A stretch of DNA of 64,000 bases, taken from positions 62,001 to 126,000 of the IMG/VR virus record IMGVR_UViG_3300027759_000050. The stretch is one strand, 5' to 3'. The translations under genes and the position numbers were made by a program. Position 1 is the stretch's first letter. Each line of letters begins with the position of its first letter. The stretch is from a virus. Positions 36,877 through 46,118 of this stretch are shown here, in pieces. Under the pieces are notes generated by a model, which had not been told where the DNA came from, did no database searches, and worked only from the letters and a program-made list of their open reading frames with translations.

Positions 36877-37587
36877 TTAATTCCAGTATTTTGAGTGATT
36901 TATGTTGTCCCAGTATTTTTTATTATTTCTATTCCAAAAATTCTTGATTAGGTATAAAGCCATACCAAAGTAACCCATTTTTTGAAATCTTCTACTATCT
37001 TGGCCAACATAATGATTGACTAATTTAAACTTCTTTGTATCATACATCTTTGACAGGAAAAAGTCTTCACTTGTTCCATACTTCTCAGCAAAGCCACCAT
37101 ATTCTTCAAATTTATCTCGGCGTGTAAGCATGAATGCACCAACAGCAAAAGGAACTTTGTAACTCATTATACGGTTTACAAAATTGAATGTCATAAATCC
37201 AATCTGTGCTGTTTTGTTCTTATCATAACACTTTATATAGAGTCCAACAAGGTCGAGGTTGTTTGATTCCAATTCATCAACTGCATCACGAATAACCATG
37301 TCACTAAAAAATCTCACATCGGCGTCAATAAACAAAATGTAAGGAGTAGTGACTAGTTTTGCACCATTATTCTTGGCAATTGAAACTGGTCCACCTTCAA
37401 TAACTTCAACATTTAAATTACCTTTATAAAAATCGATAGTATCTCTTGTGGCGTCCGTAGAACAATCAGCAATAATAATTCTTGTATTACCTATGTTCTG
37501 TCTCTTTAGGTTGAGTAACAGATGAAAAATATATCTTTCTTCATTCTTGCAAGGAATAACAATAGTAATTTTATCACTCAGCATCAT
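36877..37587 (-). CDS. Glycosyltransferase family 2
   Basis: 236 aa. TIVIPCKNEERYI, IIIADCSTDATRD and LFIDADVRF (DxD) show the GT-A fold; GAFMLTRRDKFEEYGGF is the acceptor-side motif. A weakly hydrophobic C-terminal stretch (GYFGMALYLIKNFW) may touch the membrane. Acceptor unknown. Confidence 0.8.
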   Translation of the reverse strand: MMLSDKITIVIPCKNEERYIFHLLLNLKRQNIGNTRIIIADCSTDATRDTIDFYKGNLNVEVIEGGPVSIAKNNGAKLVTTPYILFIDADVRFFSDMVIRDAVDELESNNLDLVGLYIKCYDKNKTAQIGFMTFNFVNRIMSYKVPFAVGAFMLTRRDKFEEYGGFAEKYGTSEDFFLSKMYDTKKFKLVNHYVGQDSRRFQKMGYFGMALYLIKNFWNRNNKKYWDNINHSKYWN

Positions 37588-38338
37588 TATCTGATCCTTT
37601 TGTCCAAGTGATTATTTCCCATTTACCGTCATGGTGTTCTACCAATGCAGTACAACTTTCAACCCAATCACCATCATTCATATAAACAACACCATTAATA
37701 TCCTTAATTTCCGCCTTGTGTATATGGCCACAAATTATACCATCATATCCACGTTTTTTGCAATAGTTAGATAGATTATACTCAAACTTGAACATAAAGT
37801 CAACAGCTTTTTTCACACGCTGTTTCAGATACTGACTTAAACTCCAATATCCAAAACCAAACTTATGTCTGAACCAATTAAATTTGGAATTTAAACTCAA
37901 AATTAAATCGTATGCTCTATCACCTAAGAATGCTAACCAAGGAGCCAATCTTGTGATACCATCAAACAAATCTCCATGAACAACAAGGTAATGTTTACCG
38001 TCAGCACCAATATGTTCTATTTGATTATGTATTTCAACTAGACCAAAACTGAATCCATAGGGAATCATAGGTCTTAGGAATTCATCGTGATTACCTGCCA
38101 CATACACTACTCTAGTCCCGCGCTTGGCATGGCCAAGAATTCTACGAACAACATTAGTGTGGCTTTGTTTCCACCTCCATTTGTTCTGTTGTATTCTCCA
38201 TGCATCAATAATGTCACCCACAAGATAAAGAGTGTCGCAACTATTATGTTTTAAAAAGTTATTCAATCTATCTGCTTGACAATCTTTGGTTCCTAAGTGA
38301 ACATCAGAAATGAATATACTTCTATATGTCTTTTGCAT
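37574..38338 (-). CDS. LpxH-like UDP-2,3-diacylglucosamine pyrophosphatase-type phosphoesterase
   Basis: 254 aa. Metallophosphatase motifs in order: SDVHLG, YLVGDIIDAW, VYVAGNHDEFL, VVHGDLFD, ICGHIHKAE. The order and spacing match the LpxH/LpxH2 group acting in lipid A synthesis, rather than generic phosphatases. A phage copy next to a glycosyltransferase suggests modification of host envelope synthesis; inferred. Confidence 0.75.
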   Translation of the reverse strand: MQKTYRSIFISDVHLGTKDCQADRLNNFLKHNSCDTLYLVGDIIDAWRIQQNKWRWKQSHTNVVRRILGHAKRGTRVVYVAGNHDEFLRPMIPYGFSFGLVEIHNQIEHIGADGKHYLVVHGDLFDGITRLAPWLAFLGDRAYDLILSLNSKFNWFRHKFGFGYWSLSQYLKQRVKKAVDFMFKFEYNLSNYCKKRGYDGIICGHIHKAEIKDINGVVYMNDGDWVESCTALVEHHDGKWEIITWTKGSDNDAE

Positions 38339-38347
38339 TTTTTAAAT

Positions 38348-38593
38348 TTATGTTGTTAACCAAATTTCCAAATCGTTCTTAGTTTTCAAACCGGTCATTC
38401 TCTTAACTTCAATATTTTCATTCATCATTACAAGAGTCGGCACAGACCTAATACCAAACTCAACTGCAATATCAGAATATTTGTCAATGTCGATTATCTC
38501 AATTAAAGTATCTCCTTTGACTTCTTCTAAAATAGCAGCCATTGATTTACATGGCCTGCACCACTCTGCTGTGAATCTTAAAATTCTTTTCAT
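38348..38593 (-). CDS. Thioredoxin-like protein
   Basis: 81 aa. RFTAEWCRPCKSMAAIL holds the WCxxC active site (CRPC), SVPTLVMM the cis-Pro. Shortened thioredoxin fold as in phages; likely electron donor for NrdA, whose gene lies two genes upstream. Confidence 0.85.
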   Translation of the reverse strand: MKRILRFTAEWCRPCKSMAAILEEVKGDTLIEIIDIDKYSDIAVEFGIRSVPTLVMMNENIEVKRMTGLKTKNDLEIWLTT

Positions 38594-38594
38594 T

Positions 38595-39239
38595 TTATTT
38601 CTCCGTTAATTTATTAACAAATTCCAATAATAACTTATGGTGTCTGCCCTCATGCCAATATTGTTTTAATTTCTTGTTATCATACCACCATTCCAAAGAA
38701 TCTAAACAGGCACCCATAACACCAATTTTACCTTGTCTAATACACATTGGTTCTTTATTATAATATGTGCTTACTATTTCTGAATGACTAAGGTCTCCTA
38801 CAAACGTACAGCCGTCACGGAAGAATATTTGTTCTTCTTCACCTTCCCACATACAATGTGCAGCAATGTTAAAACTTCTCATGATGTCGGCGGTAGGCCT
38901 TTTGATATATTGTACAGGTTCTGCACCTTTTAAGATGTCAAAATAGTTTGGACCAGCCCAATAAGCACCAACACATATACCAAGATATGCGCCACCATTT
39001 TCAACAAATTTAGCTACTGCGTTTGCTCTTTTCCTAGGAAACATATGAAAATAATCATCTGCATCACCAACACCTCCAGGAAATGCCAACATATCAACAC
39101 ACTCAAATGTTTCTTCTGTACATTGTTCTTTTTTAAAGATTTTAATATTAAAATGTGGTGACAGTGCTTCAATCACACCATCAACACAAGATAGTGATTC
39201 TTTATTTCGGTCATCTTGGAATAGAGCTATAGTTTTCAT
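38595..39239 (-). CDS. Class I glutamine amidotransferase-like, BPL_N type
   Basis: 214 aa from MKTIALFQDDRNKESLSCVD behind GGAGATT; the ATG overlaps the upstream stop as ATGA. DMLAFPGGVGDADDYF and GGAYLGICVGAYWAGPNYFD match the biotin-protein-ligase N-terminal amidotransferase-like fold with nucleophilic Cys. Substrate unknown; unusual gene for a T4-like phage. Confidence 0.7.
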   Translation of the reverse strand: MKTIALFQDDRNKESLSCVDGVIEALSPHFNIKIFKKEQCTEETFECVDMLAFPGGVGDADDYFHMFPRKRANAVAKFVENGGAYLGICVGAYWAGPNYFDILKGAEPVQYIKRPTADIMRSFNIAAHCMWEGEEEQIFFRDGCTFVGDLSHSEIVSTYYNKEPMCIRQGKIGVMGACLDSLEWWYDNKKLKQYWHEGRHHKLLLEFVNKLTEK

Positions 39240-39481
39240 TTTATTAATCTCCGTCTTAAAATCATACCAACGAAAGTACCACAAAATGCACCTGCACCGG
39301 CGGGAATTAATAACCAATGGTCAACTGTATAATTTATAACTGCAACACAAGCAATAACGAAAACTATAGAAGCCCATATACTGGCATTAATTACTTTTTC
39401 TTCTTGTACCGATTTCAAATAGTAAGTATAAAATATGTCGGTAAAAAATACAGCAAAAAATGTCAGTATATACTCAAACAT
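39236..39481 (-). CDS. Small three-helix membrane protein
   Basis: 81 aa with three hydrophobic segments (YILTFFAVFFTDIFYTYYL; SIVFVIACVAVINYTV; LIPAGAGAFCGTFVGMIL) and a basic C-terminus. Resembles small DUF membrane proteins found near nrd genes in T4-like phages. Function unknown. Confidence 0.6.
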   Translation of the reverse strand: MFEYILTFFAVFFTDIFYTYYLKSVQEEKVINASIWASIVFVIACVAVINYTVDHWLLIPAGAGAFCGTFVGMILRRRLIK

Positions 39482-39483
39482 AA

Positions 39484-41268
39484 TTAACCTTCACAAGCTA
39501 TACAATCGTTACCTTGTGCAATTTGTGTCATATCTATTTCTTTAATGACTTGTCTTTCAATTCTCTTTGAAACTTTATCAGCTTTGCCAATCTTCTCTGA
39601 ACGGCAGTAGTACAATGTCTTCAATCCTTTTTTCCATGCCATAAAATGGATAGCATGAAGATATTTGATGTTAACGTCTGGCCTGAAGAATAGATTCAGT
39701 GACTGTGCTTGGTCAATGTATACCTGTCTATCGGCAGCCAAATCAATTACCCAACGCTGGTCAATTTCCATAGATGTTTTGAATACCGCTTTTTGATTTT
39801 CATCTAAGATATTCAAATGTTGGACAGAACCATCATTAGCAATAATAGAAGACCACACTTCATTATATTCTTCTTCTGTTTGTGTCAATCCTTTAATGAT
39901 TATATCAAGCCATCTGTTCTTATTTAAAAATGATCCAGATAAAGTGTCCTGACGGTAAGCGTTAGCACGGTAAGGCTCTATACTAGGACTAGTATTTCGC
40001 ATAATGATAGATGAAGAAGCATTTGGAGCAATAGCCATAAGATGACTGAAACGCTTGCCAGTACCAAGAGCATCTGGAGCTTCACCACGTTCTTTACCCA
40101 AAGTGAGATTAGCTTCATCTAATTTCTCTCTTATTGACTTAAAGATTCTATTGTTTGCGACCTTGGCCATAACTCCTTCAAAAGCGATTCCGTTTCGTTG
40201 GAGGTAGGCATGAAAGCCCAAGGCGCCAACGCCAATAGAGCGTTCACGAGCGGCAGAATACCTAGCACGTTGAATTGTATCAGGAGCATTATCAATAAAA
40301 TACTGCAAAACATTATCCAGCATTTCTGCAACATCTCTGAGAAATAATGGTTCATCTTTCCATTCATCGTAGTTCTCCAGATTTAACGAGGAAAGGCAAC
40401 AAACAGCTGTTCTTTCTTTATCTGTCGGTAAAATGATTTCTGAACAAAGATTAGATTGGTGTACTTTTAGTCCTTTGTCCTTCAACCATTGCGGAAGCAT
40501 TCTATTACTTGTATCAATGAAGTGGATGTAAGGTTCACCTGTGTGCATACGCAATTCAAGAATCTGTTGCCAAAGGTGTTTAGCTGAAACAGTTTCACGA
40601 ATTACACCACTATATGGATCAACTAGATTCCAAGAATCATCCGCTGTTGGATCCAACATACAGTTTTCAATCAACTGCATAAAGTCATCTGTGATATTTA
40701 TTCCGTGATGGAGATTCAAGCAACGAACATTTGGGTCACCTGTGGGCTTACGCATTTCTAGAAAAGCTGTAATATCTGGATGAGAAATATCAAGATAAGC
40801 GGCATAACTACCACGGCGAGTCCTACCTTGTCTATAAGCGAGAGATGATGCATCATAGATTTTAAGGTGGGGCATAACTCCAGTAGATTTATCATCCGCT
40901 GAGCGAATGCCAAAGCCGATGCCGACACCGCCGCCGAACATTGAGAGCCAATTTGTTTCAGATAGGTTGTCAACTAGACCCTCCGCTGTATCATCGATAA
41001 AATTAAGGAAACACGATATTGGAAGTCCTTTTTTAGAACGACCATAAGATAAAATAGGAGTTGAATAAGATAACCAGTGTTTTGAGGAATAGTCGTACAA
41101 TCGTTGAGTGTGAGCTGGGTCAGTTCCGAAGGCTGCGGAAACGAAGGCAAATCTTTCTTGTGGTGAAGTTTCATCATCTTTCATGTAAGACTCTTTAAGT
41201 CTTTTTATTCCTAATTCATCAAAGAGTTTATCTCTTTCTAAATCTATATTTATACCCATGTATTCCAT
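39484..41268 (-). CDS. nrdA: Class I ribonucleotide reductase large subunit, no ATP cone
   Basis: 594 aa, much shorter than the 761 aa E. coli NrdA because the N-terminal ATP-cone is absent. Catalytic parts are present: LPISCFLNF (redox Cys), SNLCSEI (Asn, thiyl Cys, Glu), AVCCLSSLNL (second redox Cys), and the C-terminal CIACEG tail pair. Without the cone, dATP shut-off would be lost, which suits phage DNA synthesis. AAGGAATAAAG ribosome site. Confidence 0.9.
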   Translation of the reverse strand: MEYMGINIDLERDKLFDELGIKRLKESYMKDDETSPQERFAFVSAAFGTDPAHTQRLYDYSSKHWLSYSTPILSYGRSKKGLPISCFLNFIDDTAEGLVDNLSETNWLSMFGGGVGIGFGIRSADDKSTGVMPHLKIYDASSLAYRQGRTRRGSYAAYLDISHPDITAFLEMRKPTGDPNVRCLNLHHGINITDDFMQLIENCMLDPTADDSWNLVDPYSGVIRETVSAKHLWQQILELRMHTGEPYIHFIDTSNRMLPQWLKDKGLKVHQSNLCSEIILPTDKERTAVCCLSSLNLENYDEWKDEPLFLRDVAEMLDNVLQYFIDNAPDTIQRARYSAARERSIGVGALGFHAYLQRNGIAFEGVMAKVANNRIFKSIREKLDEANLTLGKERGEAPDALGTGKRFSHLMAIAPNASSSIIMRNTSPSIEPYRANAYRQDTLSGSFLNKNRWLDIIIKGLTQTEEEYNEVWSSIIANDGSVQHLNILDENQKAVFKTSMEIDQRWVIDLAADRQVYIDQAQSLNLFFRPDVNIKYLHAIHFMAWKKGLKTLYYCRSEKIGKADKVSKRIERQVIKEIDMTQIAQGNDCIACEG

Positions 41269-41280
41269 CTTTATTCCTTA

Positions 41281-41643
41281 TTATTTTTTCAAAATACTTT
41301 TAATATCAGGCGGAGTCCAACCTTCAGGTTTTAGAACTTTTCCATCTGCTCTTTTTAATACTTTTCCAGTTTCATCGTCAATTTTGGCCAAATTACTTCT
41401 TGCAACTTCATTCCAAACATCTTGTTGTGGAATTTGCAAAGTGTGTTCTAATCCCTCAATTACCCATTTTAAATCTGCACAACCATCTGCAATATCCACC
41501 ATATTTCCGCGAAAAAAGGCATTCATTAATTCATCAAACTCTTCCCGAATTAAGGCCATATAAAGGTTTGATTGTTTTCCAAATCCTGTTTCTTTTTGGT
41601 CACAAGCGTCCATAAATCGTTTAACATCATCAGAACTATTCAT
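41281..41643 (-). CDS. MazG/HisE-like nucleotide pyrophosphohydrolase
   Basis: 120 aa. LYMALIREEFDELMNAF and DIADGCADLKWVIEGL are the EExxE and ExxD-like halves; KVLKRADGKVLKPEGWTPPD is the characteristic C-terminal tail of this phage branch. Sits between ThyX and NrdA, so it likely polices nucleotide pools. Confidence 0.75.
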   Translation of the reverse strand: MNSSDDVKRFMDACDQKETGFGKQSNLYMALIREEFDELMNAFFRGNMVDIADGCADLKWVIEGLEHTLQIPQQDVWNEVARSNLAKIDDETGKVLKRADGKVLKPEGWTPPDIKSILKK

Positions 41644-42283
41644 TTGTATACTCCATAATCATTGGGAAAATTGGTTCAATTGCGGCCGCACATGCAAGAG
41701 CTATTTCTTGGTGTTCTTTCTGTGTTCCGTTTGCGCTTCGGAGTTGTATATAGTGGACCCATGACCTAAGGGTTCCGTTCATATACATGCGTGATTTTGT
41801 CATGCCTTCCGGTAAAATTGCACGAGCCTGTTCCTTTGCAATACCGTTGTCGAGGGCCCATTTGTATGTTTTTTGCACTTGTTCTAAAAGTTTATTTTGT
41901 TGAATTTGCCACATATCATCCAGTGTGAAGTCTGTACTAGGCAAACTATTTTGCCGATTTTTGGTATCTTGCAATCTTGCTTCACGCAATTCAAAACCAA
42001 GTTGTGATGCATCAGCATATCGTTGTGAAAACTCTTGGAATGAAAAAGAACGGTGACGCAAAATCTGCCTTGCAATGTCACGGGTTGTTTCAATCTCCAA
42101 ACACACCGAAACCACCTCCAACGGTGACCAGTGTTGATTGTTAATCAAGTATCTAACCAATTTCTCAGCAGTCTCTGAGTTGTTCTGGTTCGCTGGATTA
42201 GACACACGGGCCGCGTAGGCAACCTGGTCCATTAAACTTTTACCATCTACTCCCTGAGAGTATGAAATCAAATTTACATTCAT
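41636..42283 (-). CDS. thyX: Flavin-dependent thymidylate synthase
   Basis: 215 aa from the ATG overlapping the primase stop (ATGA). The ThyX motif RHRSFSFQEFS (RHRx7S) is present, followed by SQRYADAS and EQARAILPEGMTKSRM. Makes dTMP using FAD and NADPH; replaces T4's ThyA-type Td. Confidence 0.92.
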   Translation of the reverse strand: MNVNLISYSQGVDGKSLMDQVAYAARVSNPANQNNSETAEKLVRYLINNQHWSPLEVVSVCLEIETTRDIARQILRHRSFSFQEFSQRYADASQLGFELREARLQDTKNRQNSLPSTDFTLDDMWQIQQNKLLEQVQKTYKWALDNGIAKEQARAILPEGMTKSRMYMNGTLRSWVHYIQLRSANGTQKEHQEIALACAAAIEPIFPMIMEYTNE

Positions 42284-43281
42284 ATTTTTTTCCAATTCAC
42301 AAATTCCATTTTAGCCCTAAGATTCACAAAGGTGTGTTTCTCCATTATATCATGTAATTCTTCAATGTCAAATCCAGTTAATACCATATCATTAATGTCT
42401 TTGTCTGTTATGATTCCTGGCCAGACAACGACATTGAAATGGTTATCGACTGCATGTTCCATCAATTTTACGATTTCTTTATTCCTAGGTTCATTGTCGA
42501 AAACTAGTACAATTTTTGATTTGTCCAAATACTCTGCGGCCGATTCCAGTGACGAACTGGCGACAGCTACAGAATTTTTAATAAACATTGAATCGATTGG
42601 TCCTTCAAAGACATATATTGGTTTGTCTTCGTTTACACGGTTGATACCAAACATGCGTGGAACATCGTCCATGAGTTTGATTGTGATGTAACGAATCTTT
42701 GACTGTCCAAGTGCTCGGCCTTGAAATCCAGTCAGGTTCCCTTCTTTATCATAGAAAGGGATGATTAGGCGTTTGTCGCCTTCCATAATATCTTTTTCAA
42801 CTTCAAACGAATCCACAAAAGCCTTGAAGTCATCCGAATAATATAACTGCGAATACATATTTCTTGGTATCATTCTACCCATAACATATTTCTTAGCATA
42901 GTGTTCATCTGGCAACGATTCAATTGTCGGCAAGTCCAATTTCTTGGAAAATACAGGTTTGACCTTCAGTTCTGAAAACTCAGGTTCAGGCGAATTGGTA
43001 TTTGCAGAGTTTTTATACCGTTCCATCTGGTATTCCTCAAGTAGATTAGGATCAACTTGTTTTAGGAAATTATAGAACGATGTGGATACACCACAATTGT
43101 GACACATATAGAAGTAGTCATTCTTCTTGCGATAGACATAACCACGGCATTTGCTTTTGTTTTTCTGTGAGTCTCCACAGAGAGGACACCGAAAATTATA
43201 GAGGTCATCTTTCTTCTTGGAGAACTTCTGTAATTTGGGTGATAGTTGTAATAGAAAATTTCTGTCAATGAAGACGCTCAT
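42280..43281 (-). CDS. 61: DNA primase, T4 gp61 type
   Basis: 333 aa. N-terminal zinc finger CPLCGD...CHNCG (about residues 34-64), then a TOPRIM domain with YVFEGPIDSMF (Glu) and IVLVFDNEPRN (DxD-like). Works with gp41 and gp59. Length matches T4 gp61 (342 aa). Confidence 0.85.
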   Translation of the reverse strand: MSVFIDRNFLLQLSPKLQKFSKKKDDLYNFRCPLCGDSQKNKSKCRGYVYRKKNDYFYMCHNCGVSTSFYNFLKQVDPNLLEEYQMERYKNSANTNSPEPEFSELKVKPVFSKKLDLPTIESLPDEHYAKKYVMGRMIPRNMYSQLYYSDDFKAFVDSFEVEKDIMEGDKRLIIPFYDKEGNLTGFQGRALGQSKIRYITIKLMDDVPRMFGINRVNEDKPIYVFEGPIDSMFIKNSVAVASSSLESAAEYLDKSKIVLVFDNEPRNKEIVKLMEHAVDNHFNVVVWPGIITDKDINDMVLTGFDIEELHDIMEKHTFVNLRAKMEFVNWKKI

Positions 43282-43300
43282 AATAAACCAGGAAGTTAAG

Positions 43301-43726
43301 TTACTTTAAATTTCCTAGTAGTATATCAGGTCCTACATGAGAAAGCAACCATGTAACGACAATTATGCCACCAACAATCATCCACTTCCAATCTAGAAGT
43401 TGTTGGAGCTTTTCTTTTTCCTTGGCATTGTGAGCTTGCATTTCTGCTCGAAGGCCTTTAATTTCATCTAATAAAGTTTTTTCGGTATGTTGAACTTTAT
43501 CTAAAACTGTATCAATACGTCCATGTATCTCTTTAATGTCCATATCGGTCTCCACGCGCCTTTTATCAATATCATCATAGACCTTAGCTATGTGGCGGTC
43601 ATGTTGATCCACCAATTTTTCTATTACTTGGTCCATTTTGTTACAGAGTGTACAAATAGTTGTGACTTGCGTCTTTAAAATGCCCACATCTACTTGGACA
43701 TTCCTTAAATCGTCTGGTGTTGCCAT
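43301..43726 (-). CDS. Coiled-coil membrane protein
   Basis: 141 aa. Long coiled-coil (residues 20-110) and a C-terminal transmembrane helix (MIVGGIIVVTWLLSHVG). Located at the head of the lysis region; a holin/antiholin or virion role is possible but unproven. Confidence 0.55.
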   Translation of the reverse strand: MATPDDLRNVQVDVGILKTQVTTICTLCNKMDQVIEKLVDQHDRHIAKVYDDIDKRRVETDMDIKEIHGRIDTVLDKVQHTEKTLLDEIKGLRAEMQAHNAKEKEKLQQLLDWKWMIVGGIIVVTWLLSHVGPDILLGNLK

Positions 43727-43926
43727 TATTTTTTCTTTTTCTCTGGAACTTTAGTGCCATCCAATTTCTTATGAACTTTGATTTTTTTGCAAACACTTTT
43801 GATTTTTCCTTGAGCATTTTTTACTGTTCTGCAAACTTCTTTGGTTGCAGCCATTGTTGGTGTTACTGTTATAAGCAAGAAACATGCAAGGAAAAATAAA
43901 CTGACATAGTGTTTAATATTTTTCAT
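43726..43926 (-). CDS. Small secreted basic protein
   Basis: 66 aa. Signal peptide MKNIKHYVSLFFLACFLLIT ending TMA-ATK, mature part with two Cys and a Lys-rich tail (KVPEKKKK). One-base overlap with the previous gene. Function unknown. Confidence 0.6.
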   Translation of the reverse strand: MKNIKHYVSLFFLACFLLITVTPTMAATKEVCRTVKNAQGKIKSVCKKIKVHKKLDGTKVPEKKKK

Positions 43927-43932
43927 AGGACC

Positions 43933-44319
43933 TCAAAGCATTGGTTGACTGGATTCAGGAACTGGACTTTTACGACCAACAACTGCTGTTGGTGTTTGAT
44001 TATTTATAATTGGTTGATTGTTAGGTGTTGGTGGTACAGGCGGAGCAACATAATTTGTTCCGCTTATTTTTTCCTGTGTTCTACCAAAAGCTGCAACACC
44101 TAATACAGCACCCATAGCGAGATGAAACAAACCTGCGCCTTGAAGTGTTAATGGTTGCCATTGACTTGTAACTTGGCCATGACTAAATGCTTGTAATAGA
44201 CTCCAGAGAATTGGAAATATTACAAAGTCACAGGTACACACCAACATGTACATCCATCCCATGGCTGGACGCCATTTAGCGTTCATCCAATCTTCTTTTT
44301 TATGAGTGTGTCGAGTCAT
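43933..44319 (-). CDS. Holin candidate, GTA_holin_3TM-like
   Basis: 128 aa. KWRPAMGWMYMLVCTCDFVIFPILW and LFHLAMGAVLGVAAFGRTQEK match the conserved R-P-(A/T)-(I/M)-G-W and G-x-(Y/F)-x-x-x-R-x-x-E-K marks of 3TM holins of gene transfer agents and phages. Pro/Asn-rich cytoplasmic tail. Position near endolysin and spanins supports the role. Confidence 0.7.
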   Translation of the reverse strand: MTRHTHKKEDWMNAKWRPAMGWMYMLVCTCDFVIFPILWSLLQAFSHGQVTSQWQPLTLQGAGLFHLAMGAVLGVAAFGRTQEKISGTNYVAPPVPPTPNNQPIINNQTPTAVVGRKSPVPESSQPML

Positions 44320-45057
44320 TTAAACCTTCGTGTCTTGTGGTTTTTTTACAGGTGCCTTTTTAGCAACTATTCTTTTAACAGGTTTTTTATCAAGTACTTC
44401 TTTGTGTTTGATAACCATTACTAGTAAAATTAAACTTAAATTTATAACAATAATCATTGTCCATGCTGCTGTCATATAGAACAGATATTCCGATTGCAAT
44501 CTGTTCACTACCATTACATAGAATTCATTTGTAGTGTCAACAATTTCTTTCTTGTATTTTTTGTAATCATCTCCAAACATCAACATCTGTGCTTCTGTGT
44601 AGTGATGCATCATTATGTCAAAATTTGGTTCGGGTTTACCTTTGTCAATCCATGCAAACGCTTCAACCTCAAGTTTAGCAAGATTATTGCTTAATTGTTC
44701 CGCTTTCAATAACTTATCCAATTCAGTCTGTGAGAACGGTACTTCATTTACTCTGACTTTGAATGATTTTGTGATTCCGTTGTCATCTGCTAGTTCTCCT
44801 TTGCGAATTTTGAGGACATTGTTAAACTCTGTTCTCCATTGTTCGTTCTTGGTTGTTACGAAAAATCTAGCATAATTAGTTAAATCGTCTGATGATTTAG
44901 CCATAACATGACTAAGTGAAGCTGCATGGTTAAGAGTAGTCAGTTGCGTTTCAGCACTTTTGAAACAACTAAGAACAACCAAACTGCTTATGAATATAAC
45001 CCCCGCAATAACATATGGAGTTCTTTTAAATTCTAAAATTTCATCTAATATTTTCAT
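44320..45057 (-). CDS. Chemoreceptor sensor-like membrane protein without signalling domain
   Basis: 245 aa. Transmembrane helix at residues 14-32 (YVIAGVIFISSLVVLSCF), a helical extracytoplasmic domain of about 160 residues (four-helix-bundle look), second transmembrane helix (TAAWTMIIVINLSLILLVMV), then only a Lys-rich tail (VKRIVAKKAPVKKP). This is the layout of a methyl-accepting chemotaxis protein sensor lacking HAMP and kinase-control parts. Function in the phage unknown. Confidence 0.6.
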   Translation of the reverse strand: MKILDEILEFKRTPYVIAGVIFISSLVVLSCFKSAETQLTTLNHAASLSHVMAKSSDDLTNYARFFVTTKNEQWRTEFNNVLKIRKGELADDNGITKSFKVRVNEVPFSQTELDKLLKAEQLSNNLAKLEVEAFAWIDKGKPEPNFDIMMHHYTEAQMLMFGDDYKKYKKEIVDTTNEFYVMVVNRLQSEYLFYMTAAWTMIIVINLSLILLVMVIKHKEVLDKKPVKRIVAKKAPVKKPQDTKV

Positions 45058-45227
45058 GTTAATGTCTTCATTATTAAAGATAGTATCTGTTTGACTTCTG
45101 CTTGATAATTGGTAAGAATAACCATACCCACACCTAGCAACGCGGTTGGGAAACTTTTTGTAGCCGGCGATGGTGCCGGTGCTGGTTCAACTACTTTTCG
45201 TCTAGTAGTAACCTTTTTTGAAACCAT
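45054..45227 (-). CDS. Small hydrophobic protein
   Basis: 57 aa read by hand: MVSKKVTTRRKVVEPAPAPS, then a single hydrophobic segment FPTALLGVGMVILTNY. Basic N-terminus, ATGA overlap with the sensor-like gene. May be a lysis-region membrane protein. Confidence 0.55.
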   Translation of the reverse strand: MVSKKVTTRRKVVEPAPAPSPATKSFPTALLGVGMVILTNYQAEVKQILSLIMKTLT

Positions 45228-45231
45228 TTTA

Positions 45232-45837
45232 TTAACCTAATACATGCAGAGCATGTTCATAGTGTTTAATTCTATCTTCTAGACCAATAGTTCCTCCATT
45301 GATTCTTTTTGTCAGTGTAACAATGTCACCTTTATCTGCCCATTGGTTTAAGTTATTGCTTTCCCAGAACCAGCATGCTGATTGTACTGCACCTTCAAAT
45401 GTACCAAGATACTCTGGCAATTCTTCAATATTCATTTCAAGACTATCAGCAAAATTCTGATAGTTATCTTTACCTGTCAACTGAATTAGTCCACGGCCAC
45501 AGTAACGATAACCATCACCAGATTCTTCAGGACCATTACCCATTCTATTTGCGTATACACGATTTGCAATAGCTTCTTGTTTACCTGCAAATTGTTGAGC
45601 TGATGATTCTGTGAAATATTTTGGAAATACTTTGCAAAGTGTTGCAGCTCTATAATTTAGATTCTCTTTTAACGCAGTGAAACCACCAGACTCATGTGAG
45701 CATTGAGCAATAAATGCTGCGATCCGATGTGGTGTATTAATCTCATAGTCAGGCAATAGTTGCTCTAATGCTTCATGCCATTGTTGAACATATTGATTGT
45801 TTGGAAGAAGTTGTTGTAGTTGTTCTAGTGTAATCAT
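45232..45837 (-). CDS. Endolysin, GH19 chitinase-like
   Basis: 201 aa. HRIAAFIAQCSHESGGFTALKENLNY (catalytic Glu) and GYRYCGRGLIQLTGKDNYQNF are the GH19/lysozyme-like hallmarks of phage endolysins; ACWFWESNNLNQWADKGD follows. No signal peptide, so export would depend on the holin. Confidence 0.9.
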   Translation of the reverse strand: MITLEQLQQLLPNNQYVQQWHEALEQLLPDYEINTPHRIAAFIAQCSHESGGFTALKENLNYRAATLCKVFPKYFTESSAQQFAGKQEAIANRVYANRMGNGPEESGDGYRYCGRGLIQLTGKDNYQNFADSLEMNIEELPEYLGTFEGAVQSACWFWESNNLNQWADKGDIVTLTKRINGGTIGLEDRIKHYEHALHVLG

Positions 45838-46118
45838 TGTAACTCCTCAAATATTTTCTTTTGTTTATTAAACCATTCAATCAATCCACTATTATTAGCA
45901 GAACAATCTTTGTATTGTTTGTAGTTTTCTGTTATTGTTTTTGAAATGTCACTTAGTTTTGATTCATCTGGTATTTTCTTCAACGGAGGACATTGTACAT
46001 TCAGTTCTTCCGGAATAGAAGGAAAATTAACTGTTACAGGAACAGTTGTTGAGCATCCTGTAATAAGAATCAGTATTGTGATAAAAATATAAATGGTGAA
46101 TAATCTAACTAAGTTCAT
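45834..46118 (-). CDS. o-spanin-like lipoprotein
   Basis: 94 aa. Signal with lipobox LITGC-STT (Cys 22), then a Pro-rich stretch and short coiled coil. Together with the TM/coiled-coil protein just upstream (4-base overlap) it forms the expected outer/inner spanin pair next to the endolysin. Confidence 0.65.
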   Translation of the reverse strand: MNLVRLFTIYIFITILILITGCSTTVPVTVNFPSIPEELNVQCPPLKKIPDESKLSDISKTITENYKQYKDCSANNSGLIEWFNKQKKIFEELQ

